Assembly (NCBI GenBank): GCA_023424585.1
Contig: JAFADT010000349.1
Coordinates: forward strand, 1 to 7,529
Reading direction: 5' to 3'
Source of the DNA: Pseudomonadota bacterium
GTDB taxonomy: Bacteria > Myxococcota > Myxococcia > Myxococcales > Myxococcaceae
Length of the DNA: 7,529 nucleotides
Below, one piece after another: positions 1 to 7,529 of the stretch; position 1 is the first letter of the stretch; every line of letters begins with the position of its first letter. Below the pieces are notes generated by a model that was given only the letters and a program-made list of their open reading frames with translations, was not told the DNA's origin and did no database searches. The translations under genes and the position numbers were made by a program.

Positions 1-3000
1 AGACACGCCTCCACCTGCGCTCGGAACGCCGGCACGGATGCGTCCAGCTCCCGGCCCATGCCGACCTGCTGCGAGCCCTGACCGGAGAAGACGAAGGCCA
101 GGCGCTTCCGCCGTGCGGCCTCCACGTCCTTCAGCCGCGCGGGCGTGGCCGGCTTGCGAAGCTGCCTCGCCAGGTCCTCCGCGTCCCGGGCGACCACCGT
201 GCGCCGGTACTCGAAGGCCCGCCGTCCCACCGCCTGCGTGTACGCGGCATCCGCGAACGCCCCCGCATCCCCCGCGACCTCCACGGAGAACCGCGCCGAC
301 AACGCCTCCAGGGACTCCGCGGAGCGCGCCGACAGCACCCGCAGCGCCAGCTGCTTCGCCGCCGCCTCCAATGCCTCCGGCGAACGCGCGGACAGCACCT
401 GATCCGCCAGCTTCAGCGACGCCGCCGCCACCCCCTCCGGAGACCGGTCCGCCAGCACGTGCGACGCCAGCGCTCGCGCCCCCACCTCCAGGGACTCCGG
501 CGAGCGCGCCGACAGCACGAACAGCTGGTGCGAGCGCGTCGAGGGAGCGCTCCGGGCGACCGGAGCCTCCTCCAGCACGGCGTGCGCGTTCGTCCCGCCC
601 ACGCCGAACGAGCTCACCGCCGCGCGCCGTGGCGTCTTCCCCCGAGGCCAGGGTCGCAAGCGCGTGTTGACGAAGAACGGCCCCGCGTCGAAGTCGATCC
701 GCGGGTTCGGCGCTTCGAAGTGGAGGCTGGGGGGAATCTCCTCCTCGCGCAGCGACAGCGCGACCTTGATGAGCCCCGCGAGCCCCGCCACCGTGTCCAG
801 GTGTCCCACGTTCGTCTTGAGCGACGCGAGCGGGATGGTGCCCCGGTGCTCGGGACCCAGGCCGTAGGCGCGCTGGAGCGCCGCGACCTCGATGGGGTCG
901 CCCAGCGGCGTCGCCGTCCCGTGCGCCTCCACGTAGCCGATGTCCCGCGCCGTCACGCCCGACCGGCGCAGCGCCTGCGTGATGACCGCTGCCTGGCCCT
1001 GAACACCGGGCGCCGTGAAGCCGGACTTGTCGCGCCCGTCGTTGTTGACGGCGGTGGCCCGGATGACGGCGTGGATGGGGTCGCCGTCGCGGACCGCGTC
1101 CTCCAGCCGCTTGAGCACCACCGCGGCCACTCCGCTGCCGGAGACGGTGCCCTGGCCCTTCGCGTCGAAGGCGCGGCAGTGCCCGTCCGGGGAGTAGATC
1201 ATCCCCTCCTGGTGCACGTAGCCGGTGCGCTGCGGCACCGACAGCCGCGTCGCCCCCGCGAGCGCCACGTCCGACAGGCCGGCCAGCAGGTTCTGACATG
1301 CGACGTGCACCGCCACGAGCCCCGTGGAGCACGCCGTGTAGACGAGCATGCTCTCGCCGGTGAGCCCCAGCTTGTAGGACACCTTCGTCGGCAGGCTCTG
1401 GTAGGTCGCGGTGCCGTACAGCTCGAAGAACGCCGCCGAGTCCAACGGCAGGCTCCGCCGCACCTCGTTCGCGTAGCCGGACTCGTTCGCTCCGGCGAAG
1501 AGGGAGATGACGCCCGGGAAGCGCGAGGGGTCGATGCCCGCGTCCTCCAGCGCCGCCCAGGCGCACTGGAGGAACATTCGCTGCTGCGGGTCGGTCCACT
1601 GCGCCTCGCGCAGGGACATGTCGAAGAACGCGGGGTCGAATTGATCGATGTCCGTGAGCACGCCCTGGGCGGGCACGAACCCCGGGTGCCGTGACAGCGA
1701 CACGCCCGGAGGAAGGCCGGGCATCGGCTCCAGCTCCTCGGGGGTGAAGCGGGAGATGGACTCCACGCCCTCGCGCAGGTTGCGCCAGAACTCCTCCACC
1801 GACGCGGCGCCGGGGAAGCGCCCGGACATGCCGATGATGGCGATGGCCTTCGACGGCGCCGCCGCCGCCGTCCCGTCCTTCGTGGCCGCGGAAGACACCG
1901 GCGCGACAGGAGCCGCGGAGCCGGAAGGCATGGGGGCGTGAGCCGGCACGGACGCCGAGGGCCCGGAGCCAGCTCCAGCGCTGACGGGACCGGCCATGGC
2001 GGGCTCCTCCGCCGCGGTGGTGACCGCGACCGTGGGCGGCGCTTGTGGCGGCTCGGGAACGAGGTCGGGGCGCGGGCCCAGCCCCTCGCGCACCAGCCGT
2101 TGGGCCAGCCCGTGGACCGTCGGATGCTCGAACAACCAGACCACGGGCACGTCGCGCCCGAGCGCCTCCTGCAGGCGGCTGGCGACGCGGACCACGGTGA
2201 GCGACGTGCCGCCCAGGTCCTCGAAGAAGTGGTCGTGCACGCCGACGCTCCGGGCCCCCAGCTCCCGGGCCCAGATGCCGGCGAGCTGCGCCTCCAGCGG
2301 ATCCGCGGGCTCCACGAACCGCCCCTTGCGAGCGCTCGCCGCGACGTCCGGCGCGGGCAGGGCCTGCCGGTCCAGCTTGCCGGTCGCGGTGAGGGGCAGC
2401 GCGGGCAGCGGGACGAACGCGGCCGGGACCAGGTACTCGGGCAGCCGCTGCCGCAGGTGGCCACGCAGCGCCGGCACGTCCAGCGAGCCCGCCACCACGT
2501 AGGCCACCAGCCGCTTGTCGCCGGGGGCGTCCTCGCGCACGAGCACGGCCGCGTCCGTGAGGCCGGGCCAGTCCCGGAGGGCCGCTTCGACCTCCGACAG
2601 CTCGACGCGGTAGCCGCGCACCTTCACCTGACGATCGATGCGGCCCAGGAACTCCAGGCTCCCATCCACGCGCCAGCGCACGCTGTCTCCCGTGCGGTAC
2701 ACGCGCTCGCCGGGTGTGGTGGCGAAGGGGTGGGGGATGAAGCGCTCGGCGGTGAAGTCCGGGCGGGAGAGGTAGCCGCGCGCGAGCCCGTCCCCGCCGA
2801 TGAGCAGCTCGCCCGGCACCCCCACGGGCACCGGCCGCAGCGAGCCGTCCACCACGAAGGTCCGCGTGTTCGGCAGGGGTGGCCCGATGGGAATCGCCTC
2901 GCCCGGGACGTCCTCGGGCCGCTCCATGCGGAGGCAGCAGGTGAAGACCGTGGCCTCGGTGGGGCCGTAGCCGTTGACGACCGGGAGGCCCAGCGTCTCC

Positions 3001-6000
3001 ACCACGCGGCGCGTGTGCGTGGGGGACAGGATGTCTCCGCCCACGAAGAGCTGCCGCAGCCCGCGCAGCACCTCCAGCCGCGCGTCCACCACCTGCGCGA
3101 ACAGCCCCGCGGACAGGTAGAGCGACGTGACGCCATGACGGCGGAGGACCTGCCCCAGCAGCGCCAGGTCCGTGGGCGGCTGGGGCGGGAACACCACGAG
3201 CCTGCCCCCGGACACCAGCGGGCCCCACAGCTCCAGCGTCGACGCGTCGAAGGACAGCGGCGCCATCAGCAGGAACGTCTCGTCCGGAGTGAAGCGGGCC
3301 CAGGAGCCGCCGTGCAGGAGCCGCAGCACACCCCGGTGCTCCACGGCGACGCCCTTGGGGCGGCCGGTGCTGCCGGACGTGAAGTCCACATACGCGAGGT
3401 TTCGCGAGGAGAGCGCCACCTCGGGAGCGGTCGCGGGCTGTCCCTCCAGGCGTGCCTCCTCCACGAAGACGCACGGCACGTGCTCGGAGACCGGCAGCGA
3501 GGCGCGCAGCGCGCGGGTGGTGACGAGCAGCCGCGGGGGCGCGTCCTCCAGCATGTGGGCCAGCCGCCGTGCGGGATACGCGGCCTCCAGCGGGACGTAG
3601 GCGCCCCCTGCCTTGAGGATGGCCAGGAGCGTGACGACGAGCTCCACCGAGCGCTCCAGGCACACCGCCACCAGCGCCTCCGGCCCCACGCCGTGCGAGC
3701 GCAGCGTCCAGGCCAGCGCGTTCGCCCGCGCGTCGAGCTGCGAGTACGTCAGGCGCGCATCCCCGAACTCCAGCGCGATGGCCTCCGGTCGCCGGGAGAC
3801 CTGGCGCGCGAAGCACTCCACCAGGTTCGACTCGCGCGGATACTCCACGCTGGTGGAGCTCCAGGCCGTGAGCACCTGCTGGCGCTCCTCGGGCGTGAGC
3901 CATTCCAGCCGGGCCAGCGGAGCGTCCGGAGCGGCGACGACGGCGTCCAGCAACGTGCGCAGGTGCCCGGCCAGCCGCTCCACCGTGGAGCGCTCGAAGA
4001 GGTCCGTGCTGTATTCGAGGACGCCGCGCAGGCCGTCCGGCGCCTCATGCAGCAACAGGCCCAGGTCGAAGCGCGCCGTGGCGTTGTCCACGGGCACGGA
4101 CCGCAGCGTGAGCCCCGGTGCCCTCAGCTCCCCGGTGGGGGCGTTCTGGAGCGCGAAGACCCCCTGCACCAGCGGGTTGCGGCTCAGGTCGCGAGTCACC
4201 TGGAGCTCCTCCACCAGCTTCTCGAAGGGCAGGTCCTGGTGCTCGAACGCGGCGAGCGCCGTGGCCCGGACCTGCGAGAGCAACGTCCGGAACGAGTCCC
4301 CCGGACGCACGCGGCCGCGCAGCACCAGCGTGTTCACGAAGAAGCCGACCAGCCCCTCCAGCTCCGCGCGGTCGCGGCCGGCGATGGGCGAACCCACCAG
4401 CAGCTCCTCCTGCCGCGAGTACCTCGACAGCAGCACCTGCCACACCGCGAGCAGCGCCATGTACGGCGTCGCTCCCGCCGAGCGGCCCAGCGCCACCAGC
4501 CGGTCCACCGCTCCCGAGGGGAGGTGCACGGGAAGCAGCGCACCCTTCGAGGACTGGAGCGCCGGCCGCACCCGGTCCGTGGGCAGCTCCAACACCTGGG
4601 GAGCCCCGGTGAGGTGCTGCTTCCACCACGCCACCTCCCGCGCCAGCGCGTCCCCCTGGAGCCAGGCGCGCTGCCACACGGCGAAGTCCGCGGGCTGCAC
4701 CGGCAGCGACGGCAACACGGGCACGCGGCCGGAGGCGAAGGACTCGTAGCCTCCGGCCACCTCACGGAGCAGCACGCCCAGCGACCAGCCGTCGGAGACG
4801 AGGTGGTGCATGCACAGGAGCAACACGTGCTCGCGCTCACCCAGCCGGAGCAGCCTCGTGCGCAGCACCGGCCCACGTCCCAGGTCGAAGGGGCGCGCGG
4901 CCTCGTCCACGGAATGCCGCTGGGCCTCGGCCTCGCGGGAGTCCTGGGGGACGGCGGTCAGGTCGGTGACCGGCAGCTCCCACGCGCCTGCCGCGTGCAC
5001 CCGCTGGACGGGCTGTCCCTCCTTCATCGCGAAGGTGGTGCGCAGGGCTTCATGCCGGGAGACGACCCACTCCAGGGCGCGGCGCAGCGCCTCCTCGTCC
5101 AGCGCGCCGTCCAGCCGCAGCGCGGTGGCGAGGTTGTAGCGACCGCCGTCCGGGTGGAGCTGCTCCACCACCCACAGCCGCTGCTGCGCGAAGGACACCG
5201 GAAGGTCCCGGTCCCTCGACGTGGGGACGAGGGCGGGGACGCGCGGCCCTTCGACGCGCGAGAGGAGCTGCGCCTCCACCCGCTCCGTGAGCCGGGCGAC
5301 GGTGGGCGCATCGAAGAGCGCGCGCAGCGGCAGCTCCACGCCGAAGGTCGAGCGCAGCCGCGAGACGAGCTGCGTGGCCAGCAGCGAGTGGCCCCCGACG
5401 GCGAAGAAGTCATCGTGCAGCCCCACGGACTCCAGGCGGAGCAGCTCCTGGAACAGCCCGGCGATGCGCTGCTGGAAGAGCGTCATCCGCTCCGGAGCCG
5501 CGGGCCCGGTGGCGGCGGAACGCGCATCCGGAGCAGGCAGCGCCTTGCGGTCCACCTTGCCCACGGGCGTGAGCGGCAGGGCGTCCAGCGACACGAACGC
5601 GGCAGGCACCCACGGCGCGGGCAGCCGCTCGGAGATGAAGGCGCGCAACGCCGAGGCCTCCACCGGACCGCCTGGCACGTACCACGCCACGAGGCGGTCC
5701 TCGACCACCCCAGCCACCGCGGCCTTCACCGACGGGTGCTGGCGGAGGAGGGCCTCCACCTCGCTCAGCTCGATGCGGAAGCCACGCAGCTTCACCTGCG
5801 TGTCCAGGCGGCCCAGGAAGTCCAGCGTCCCATCCGCCCGCCAGCGCACGCGGTCGCCCGTGCGGTACAGCCGCGCGCCGGGCGCGTCGCCGAACGGCGA
5901 AGGCACGAAGCGCTCCGCCGTCAGCGCGGGGCGGCCCAGGTAGCCCCGCGCCAGGCCGTCACCGCCCAGGTACAGCTCGCCCGGAACGCCCACGGGCACG

Positions 6001-7529
6001 GGCTGACCGTGCGCATCCAACACATAGGTCTGGACGCGCGACATCGGCCGTCCGATGGGCACCGACGTCGCGTGCTCCGGCAGCTCCACGATGTCGTGCG
6101 TGGTGACGCCCACGGTCGCCTCCGTGGGGCCGTACAGGTTCACCAACCGGCCGGGAGGGCCGGCGCGCAGCACCGCGCGCGCCGCGTCCGCGTTCGCCGC
6201 CTCGCCGGCATGGAGGACCGTCCGCATCGTCGCGAAGGCCTCCGGCACCTCGCGCGCCACGGTGTGGAACAGCGCCGTGGCGAAGAGCGCCGTGGTGGCG
6301 CCCACCTCGCGCAATGTGCGCGCCAGCTCGGCCGGAGCCAGCGTCACCTCGCGCGGCAGGATGACGAGCCGGGCGCCGTTGAGCAGGGCGCCCCAGACCT
6401 CGAAGGTGGCCAGGTCGAACGAGGGCGTGCCTGCCTGCACCATGCAGTCGTCCGGCCCCACCTGGACGTAGCTCGTGTCCCGCACCAGGTGCGCGATGGA
6501 CTGGTGCGTGATGCCCACGCCCTTGGGCGTGCCCGTGGAGCCCGACGTGTAGAGCACGTAGGCCAGCTGCTCCGGCCGCACGGTGTCGCCAGCGGAGGCG
6601 GGCGCCGGAGCCTGCTCAGGACCGTCCGTGTCCGCGTCCACGTCCAGGCACACCGTGGGCAGGGAGTGGTCGGGCAGGGCGCCCAGCAGCGCTCGCTGGC
6701 CCACCACCGCGGAGATGCCCGCGTCCTCGAACATGAACGCCAGTCGGGGGCGCGGATAGGCGGGGTCCATGGGCACGTAGCAGCCGCCCGCCTCCAGGAT
6801 GCCGAGCATCCCCACCACCAACTCCAGCCCCCGCTCCACGCACAGCGCGACCCGCGCCTCGGGGGGGAGCCCGAAAGCCCGCAGGCGCCGGGCCAGCCGC
6901 CGCGCCCGCTCCGCCAGCGTCGCGTAGGTGAGCACCTGCCCTTCGTGCTGCACCGCGATGGCGTCTGGAGCACGGAGGACCTGGGCCGCGAACAGCTCCG
7001 GCACGGTGTGGGGGGCGAGCGGACGGTGCGTGGCGTTCCAGTCCACGAGCACGCGTCGGCGTTCCGTGGCATCGAGCAATGAATGCTCCCGCACGGGGGC
7101 GTCCGGCCGCGCCGTGAGCGCGCCGAGCAGCGCCTCGAAGTGCGCCATCAGCCGGGTGACGGTGGTGGCATCGAAGAGGTCGGTGCTGAACTGGAGGTCG
7201 CCGCAGAGCGCGCCGTCCCGTTCCCGGAGGCTGAGGTCCAGGTCGAACTTCGCGGTGGCGCTCTCCCCGCCGCGCAGCTCCAGGTGAAGCCCAGGGAGGT
7301 CCAGCGGCCCCCCGGGTGCGTTCTGGAACGTGAACGCCACCTGGAACAGCGGAGACCGGCTCAGGTCCCGGGTCTCCTGGAGGTCCTCCACCAGCTTCTC
7401 GAAAGGAAGGTCCTGGTGGGCGTAGGCCGCGAGCGTCGTCGCCCTCACCTGGGCCAGCAGCGCGCGGAACGACGCGCGTGGGTCGATGCGCGCACGCAGC
7501 ACCAGCGTGTTGACGAAGAAGCCGATGAG
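1..7529 (-). CDS. Hybrid NRPS-PKS megasynthase, internal fragment (C-A-PCP-C-A-PCP-KS-AT)
   Basis: One uninterrupted minus-strand frame runs from 7529 to 3 (2509 codons) and is open at both ends, so start, stop and ribosome binding site lie outside. It encodes an assembly-line enzyme: partial condensation, adenylation, carrier, condensation, adenylation, carrier, then ketosynthase and the beginning of an acyltransferase. Each complete domain carries its core motifs in order (GSTGTPKG, NLYGPTE, GGHSLL, HHLVSDG, NGYGPTE, GGTSL, TACST, EAHGT, GHLD, GQGSQ). All were read in the same frame, so there is no frameshift and the NRPS and PKS parts are truly fused. The likely role is cytoplasmic synthesis of a peptide-polyketide secondary metabolite. 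At least one further loading or extension module must precede it, because the first C domain needs a donor, and the AT and the rest of the PKS module must follow. The product and gene name cannot be told from this piece. Confidence 0.97.
3..101 (-). other. Acyltransferase domain (AT), N-terminal 33 residues
   Basis: Residues 2477-2509 begin LAFVFSGQGSQQVGMGREL, matching the opening of PKS acyltransferases (VFPGQGSQW..GMG), with FS in place of the common FP. The domain would load a malonyl-type extender onto the module's carrier protein. The window ends before the GHSxG active site and the extender-selecting motifs, so malonyl versus methylmalonyl preference cannot be read. Its presence shows that the PKS module is of the cis-AT kind. 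Confidence 0.9.
102..560 (-). other. Expanded KS-AT linker
   Basis: Residues 2324-2476. In modular PKSs this adaptor packs between KS and AT. It usually starts with one LFVLSAR-type segment and helix, soon followed by the segment ending AYTLQVGRRAF. Here the first segment (LFVLSARSPESLE) and the last (AAYTQAVGRRAFEYRR, then TVVARDAEDLARQL) are both present, but about 60 additional residues separate them, made of three further copies of the first segment. The frame is intact throughout. The lengthening is probably tolerated because the repeats extend a surface helix or subdomain, but no structure is known to me. Confidence 0.85.
279..518 (-). repeat. Four tandem copies of a 60-bp (20-residue) repeat
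   Basis: In coding order the units are 518-459, 458-399, 398-339 and 338-279, each exactly 20 codons. Their first halves read VLSARSPESLE, VLADRSPEGVA, VLSARSPEALE and VLSARSAESLE. Their second halves are Ala/Leu-rich and diverge more (for example VGARALASH, AAAKQLALR). The similarity is also plain in the DNA: over the first 38 bases of the blocks at 481 and 301 on the plus strand, 33 match. Units 1, 3 and 4 are closest and unit 2 is the most diverged, as expected for an older tandem duplication that has since drifted. Each unit has an S-P/A-E helix cap followed by a predicted short helix. Confidence 0.9.
561..1847 (-). other. Ketosynthase domain (KS), hybrid NRPS/PKS clade
   Basis: Residues 1895-2323, about 429, full length. 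It accepts the peptidyl chain from PCP2 and condenses it with a malonyl-type unit. It starts at AIAIIGMSGRFPGA and ends with SSFGVGGTNAHAVLEE. The catalytic triad is intact: Cys2067 in VYTACSTGLVAVH (bases 1329-1331), His2203 in VEAHGTATPLGDP (921-923) and His2243 in KTNVGHLDTVAG (801-803), with Lys2238 nearby. The stretch YVHQEGMIYSPDGHCRAFDA is typical of ketosynthases that follow carrier proteins of NRPS modules. Departures from the usual pattern are Tyr three residues before the cysteine (Gln or Asp is normal), Gly in place of Ser two residues after CS, and TDPQQR in place of MDPQQR. It should be active. Confidence 0.96.
1848..2090 (-). other. Ala/Pro-rich inter-module linker between PCP2 and KS
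   Basis: About 81 residues (1814-1894) with no recognisable fold, dominated by Ala, Pro, Ser, Gly and Val (for example PEPPQAPPTVAV and SAAPVAPVSSAA). It joins the NRPS half to the PKS half and is much longer than the roughly 20-residue gaps between the other domains here. It probably acts as a flexible tether. An in-frame ATG at 1997-1995 has GGAGG eight bases before it (2010-2006), which could be a relic of a once separate PKS gene or a chance Glu-Glu codon pair. Confidence 0.85.
2091..2318 (-). other. Peptidyl carrier protein PCP2 (module 2)
   Basis: Residues 1738-1813. The motif HDHFFEDLGGTSLTVVRV places the phosphopantetheine serine at residue 1776 (bases 2202-2204). The motif is GGTS instead of the GGHS seen in PCP1. 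The next domain is a ketosynthase rather than a C domain, so the difference may reflect a changed partner, but this is inference from one example. The helix III-IV part (WLFEHPTVHGLAQRL) is complete. It should hand the peptidyl chain to the KS active-site cysteine, which is the NRPS-to-PKS crossover point of this assembly line. Confidence 0.95.
2355..3824 (-). other. Adenylation domain A2 (module 2), valine-like pocket
   Basis: Residues 1236-1725. It activates the second amino acid and loads PCP2. Motifs: A1 LTYSQLDARAN, A2 ILKAGGAYVPLEAAYP, A3 FTSGSTGRPKG (1383-1393), A4 LSFDASTLELWGPL, A5 NGYGPTEATVFT, A6 GELLIGGDGLARGYL, A7 YRTGD, A8 GRIDRQVKVRGYRVEL, A9 LPEYLVP, A10 GKLDRQALP with lysine 1718. 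The pocket residues by GrsA alignment are D1428, A1429, L1432, Y1471, F1495, G1497, G1520, V1528, F1529, K1718 (DALYFGGVFK). This shares seven of ten positions with the known valine code DALWMGGTFK, so valine or a similar small branched residue is the best guess, but the two bulky changes (Y, F) could alter it. Two local oddities: A2 has LEAAYP where LDPAYP is usual, and A3 begins VDFTSG rather than VIYTSG. Confidence 0.93.
3900..5204 (-). other. Condensation domain C2 (module 2), probably LCL type
   Basis: Residues 776-1210, a complete condensation domain of about 435 residues. It joins the peptide on PCP1 to the amino acid on PCP2. Motifs in order: C1 SFAQQRLWVVEQL, C2 RHEALRTTF, C3 MHHLVSDGWSLGVL with the catalytic histidine at residue 909 and the aspartate at 913 (bases 4788-4808), C4 PADFAVWQR, C5 GFFVNTLVLR, C6 HQDLPFEKLVEEL, C7 RDLSRNPLVQ. 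The intact HHxxxDG predicts activity. It is not a cyclisation domain, which would have DxxxxD instead. An L-L (LCL) type is inferred because there is no epimerase upstream and C1 and C3 resemble that class; a phylogeny would be needed to settle it. Confidence 0.95.
5265..5492 (-). other. Peptidyl carrier protein PCP1 (module 1)
   Basis: Residues 680-755 form a carrier domain of normal size. The motif DDFFAVGGHSLLATQL contains the serine (residue 715, bases 5385-5387) that receives the phosphopantetheine arm. The second half (LRALFDAPTVARL) is the standard helix III-IV region. The GGHS form is the one usual for carrier domains that lie before a C domain. It holds the A1 amino acid and then the extended peptide, which it donates to C2. 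No epimerase follows, so the residue is probably passed on as the L form unless an unseen enzyme acts in trans. Confidence 0.95.
5535..7004 (-). other. Adenylation domain A1 (module 1), substrate unassigned
   Basis: Residues 176-665, about the usual 490 for an A domain. It activates an amino acid with ATP and loads it on PCP1. Visible motifs: A1 LTYATL, A2 ILEAGGCYVPMDPAYP, A3 YTSGSTGTPKG (residues 327-337), A4 FDLATFEVW, A5 NLYGPTE, A6 GELYLGGDGLARGY, A7 YRTGD, A8 GRLDTQVKLRGFRIEL, A9 LPAPWVP (less conserved) and A10 GKVDRKALP with the catalytic lysine at residue 658. Aligning to GrsA by eye gives the ten pocket residues as D372, L373, F376, L415, L439, A441, L465, V473, G474, K658 (DLFLLALVGK). 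The Asp at the first position fits an alpha-amino acid. The rest is hydrophobic, so a neutral or hydrophobic substrate is likely. I do not recognise this code and assign no substrate. The position equivalent to GrsA 278 is the least certain, because the loop there differs in length. Confidence 0.93.
7085..7529 (-). other. Condensation domain C1, C-terminal part (module 1)
   Basis: Residues 1 to about 148 are the last third of an NRPS condensation domain, which forms the peptide bond between the upstream carrier-bound chain and the amino acid loaded by A1. The window opens exactly at the C5 motif (IGFFVNTLVLR), followed by C6 (HQDLPFEKLVEDL) and C7 (RDLSRSPLFQ). The catalytic HHxxxDG motif lies upstream, outside the window, so activity and donor stereochemistry (LCL, DCL, starter or dual) cannot be judged. 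From C5 to C7 the sequence is about 73% identical by hand count (52 of 71) to the same part of C2, suggesting an ordinary peptide-bond-forming C domain rather than a cyclisation domain. The tail (ATERRRVLVDWNATHRP) is the usual C-A linker. Confidence 0.93.

Larger units (their letters stand above)
4141..7529 (-). repeat. Module-scale direct repeat (C5-C7 segments of C1 and C2)
   Basis: The segment 7529-7318 (C1, motifs C5 to C7) reappears at about 4349-4138 (C2). The protein match is 52 of 71 residues by hand count. Long DNA words are shared, for example the codons for the HQDLPFEKLVE part. The offset is about 3180 bp (1060 codons), which is also the distance between the A-domain lysines (5556 and 2376), so it equals one C-A-PCP module. 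This is normal for NRPS genes that grew by module duplication, and such stretches are natural sites for recombination and for assembly errors. Confidence 0.8.

Noticed and set aside
279..518. The 60-bp repeats as a CRISPR array or mobile-element end
   Set aside because: Units are contiguous without spacers, diverged, a whole number of codons long, and translate to a smooth coding repeat within an intact frame.
459..1694. A 411-codon open frame on the plus strand
   Set aside because: It is in the same antisense register as the previous one, opposite the KS and linker, and ends at the antisense of another Ser TCA codon (1692-1694). No family resemblance.
1199..2464. A 421-codon open frame on the minus strand
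   Set aside because: It is out of frame with the megasynthase; its Arg/Ser/Pro-rich translation is a shifted reading of A2, PCP2 and the KS, for example at the carrier motif.
4045..4677. Other medium minus-strand open frames over C2, A2 and A1 (for example 4334-4876, 6344-7072, 2624-3136)
   Set aside because: All overlap the continuous motif-bearing frame in a shifted register, have low-complexity translations and no ribosome site linked to a separate gene.
5204..5535. A possible epimerase between module 1 and module 2
   Set aside because: The stretch between A1 and C2 is only long enough for a single carrier domain; no epimerase-sized segment or HHxxxDG motif occurs there.
1938..7082. A 1714-codon open frame on the plus strand
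   Set aside because: It lies codon-for-codon opposite the real gene. Stops there need TTA, CTA or TCA codons in the sense frame, which are almost absent in this GC-rich gene; its end at 7082 is the antisense of a Ser TCA codon. Its translation is Arg/Gln/His-rich with no domain, while the minus frame has every NRPS motif.
1..7529. Promoters, terminators, RNA genes or insertion sequences
   Set aside because: The frame is coding from end to end, with no intergenic gap, no tRNA or rRNA-like stretch and no transposase.

Overview
The whole window is the inside of one very large gene on the minus strand. One reading frame (codons occupying plus-strand positions n to n+2 with n divisible by 3) stays open from base 7529 to base 3: 2509 codons with no stop, no gene start and no gene end. 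Translating it by hand, frame by frame, gives a hybrid non-ribosomal peptide synthetase / type I polyketide synthase. Residue numbers below count from the first codon in the window (7529-7527 = residue 1).

Layout in the direction of transcription (right to left): the C-terminal third of a condensation domain (7529-7085), adenylation domain A1 (7004-5535), carrier protein PCP1 (5492-5265), a complete condensation domain C2 (5204-3900), adenylation domain A2 (3824-2355), carrier protein PCP2 (2318-2091), an Ala/Pro-rich linker (2090-1848), a ketosynthase (1847-561), a KS-AT linker (560-102) holding four copies of a 20-residue repeat, and the first 33 residues of an acyltransferase (101-3). The gene therefore encodes two amino-acid-adding modules, the first missing its front, followed by the start of a malonyl-type extension module. 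No epimerase, methyltransferase, cyclisation or thioesterase domain lies in the window.

Inferred assembly logic: a chain made upstream is joined to the residue loaded by A1, then to the residue loaded by A2 (a valine-like pocket). The aminoacyl chain on PCP2 then passes to the KS for one polyketide extension by an in-cis AT. A1's pocket code matches nothing I can name.

The very high GC content, near absence of TTA, CTA and TCA codons, and the hybrid-type KS sequence fit a delta-proteobacterial myxobacterium (Myxococcus/Corallococcus-like). This is inference; an actinomycete is less likely but not excluded. There is no intergenic DNA, so no promoters, terminators, RNA genes or mobile elements are expected, and I saw none. 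The most unusual feature is the exact 60-bp-period, four-copy tandem repeat in the KS-AT linker (279-518).
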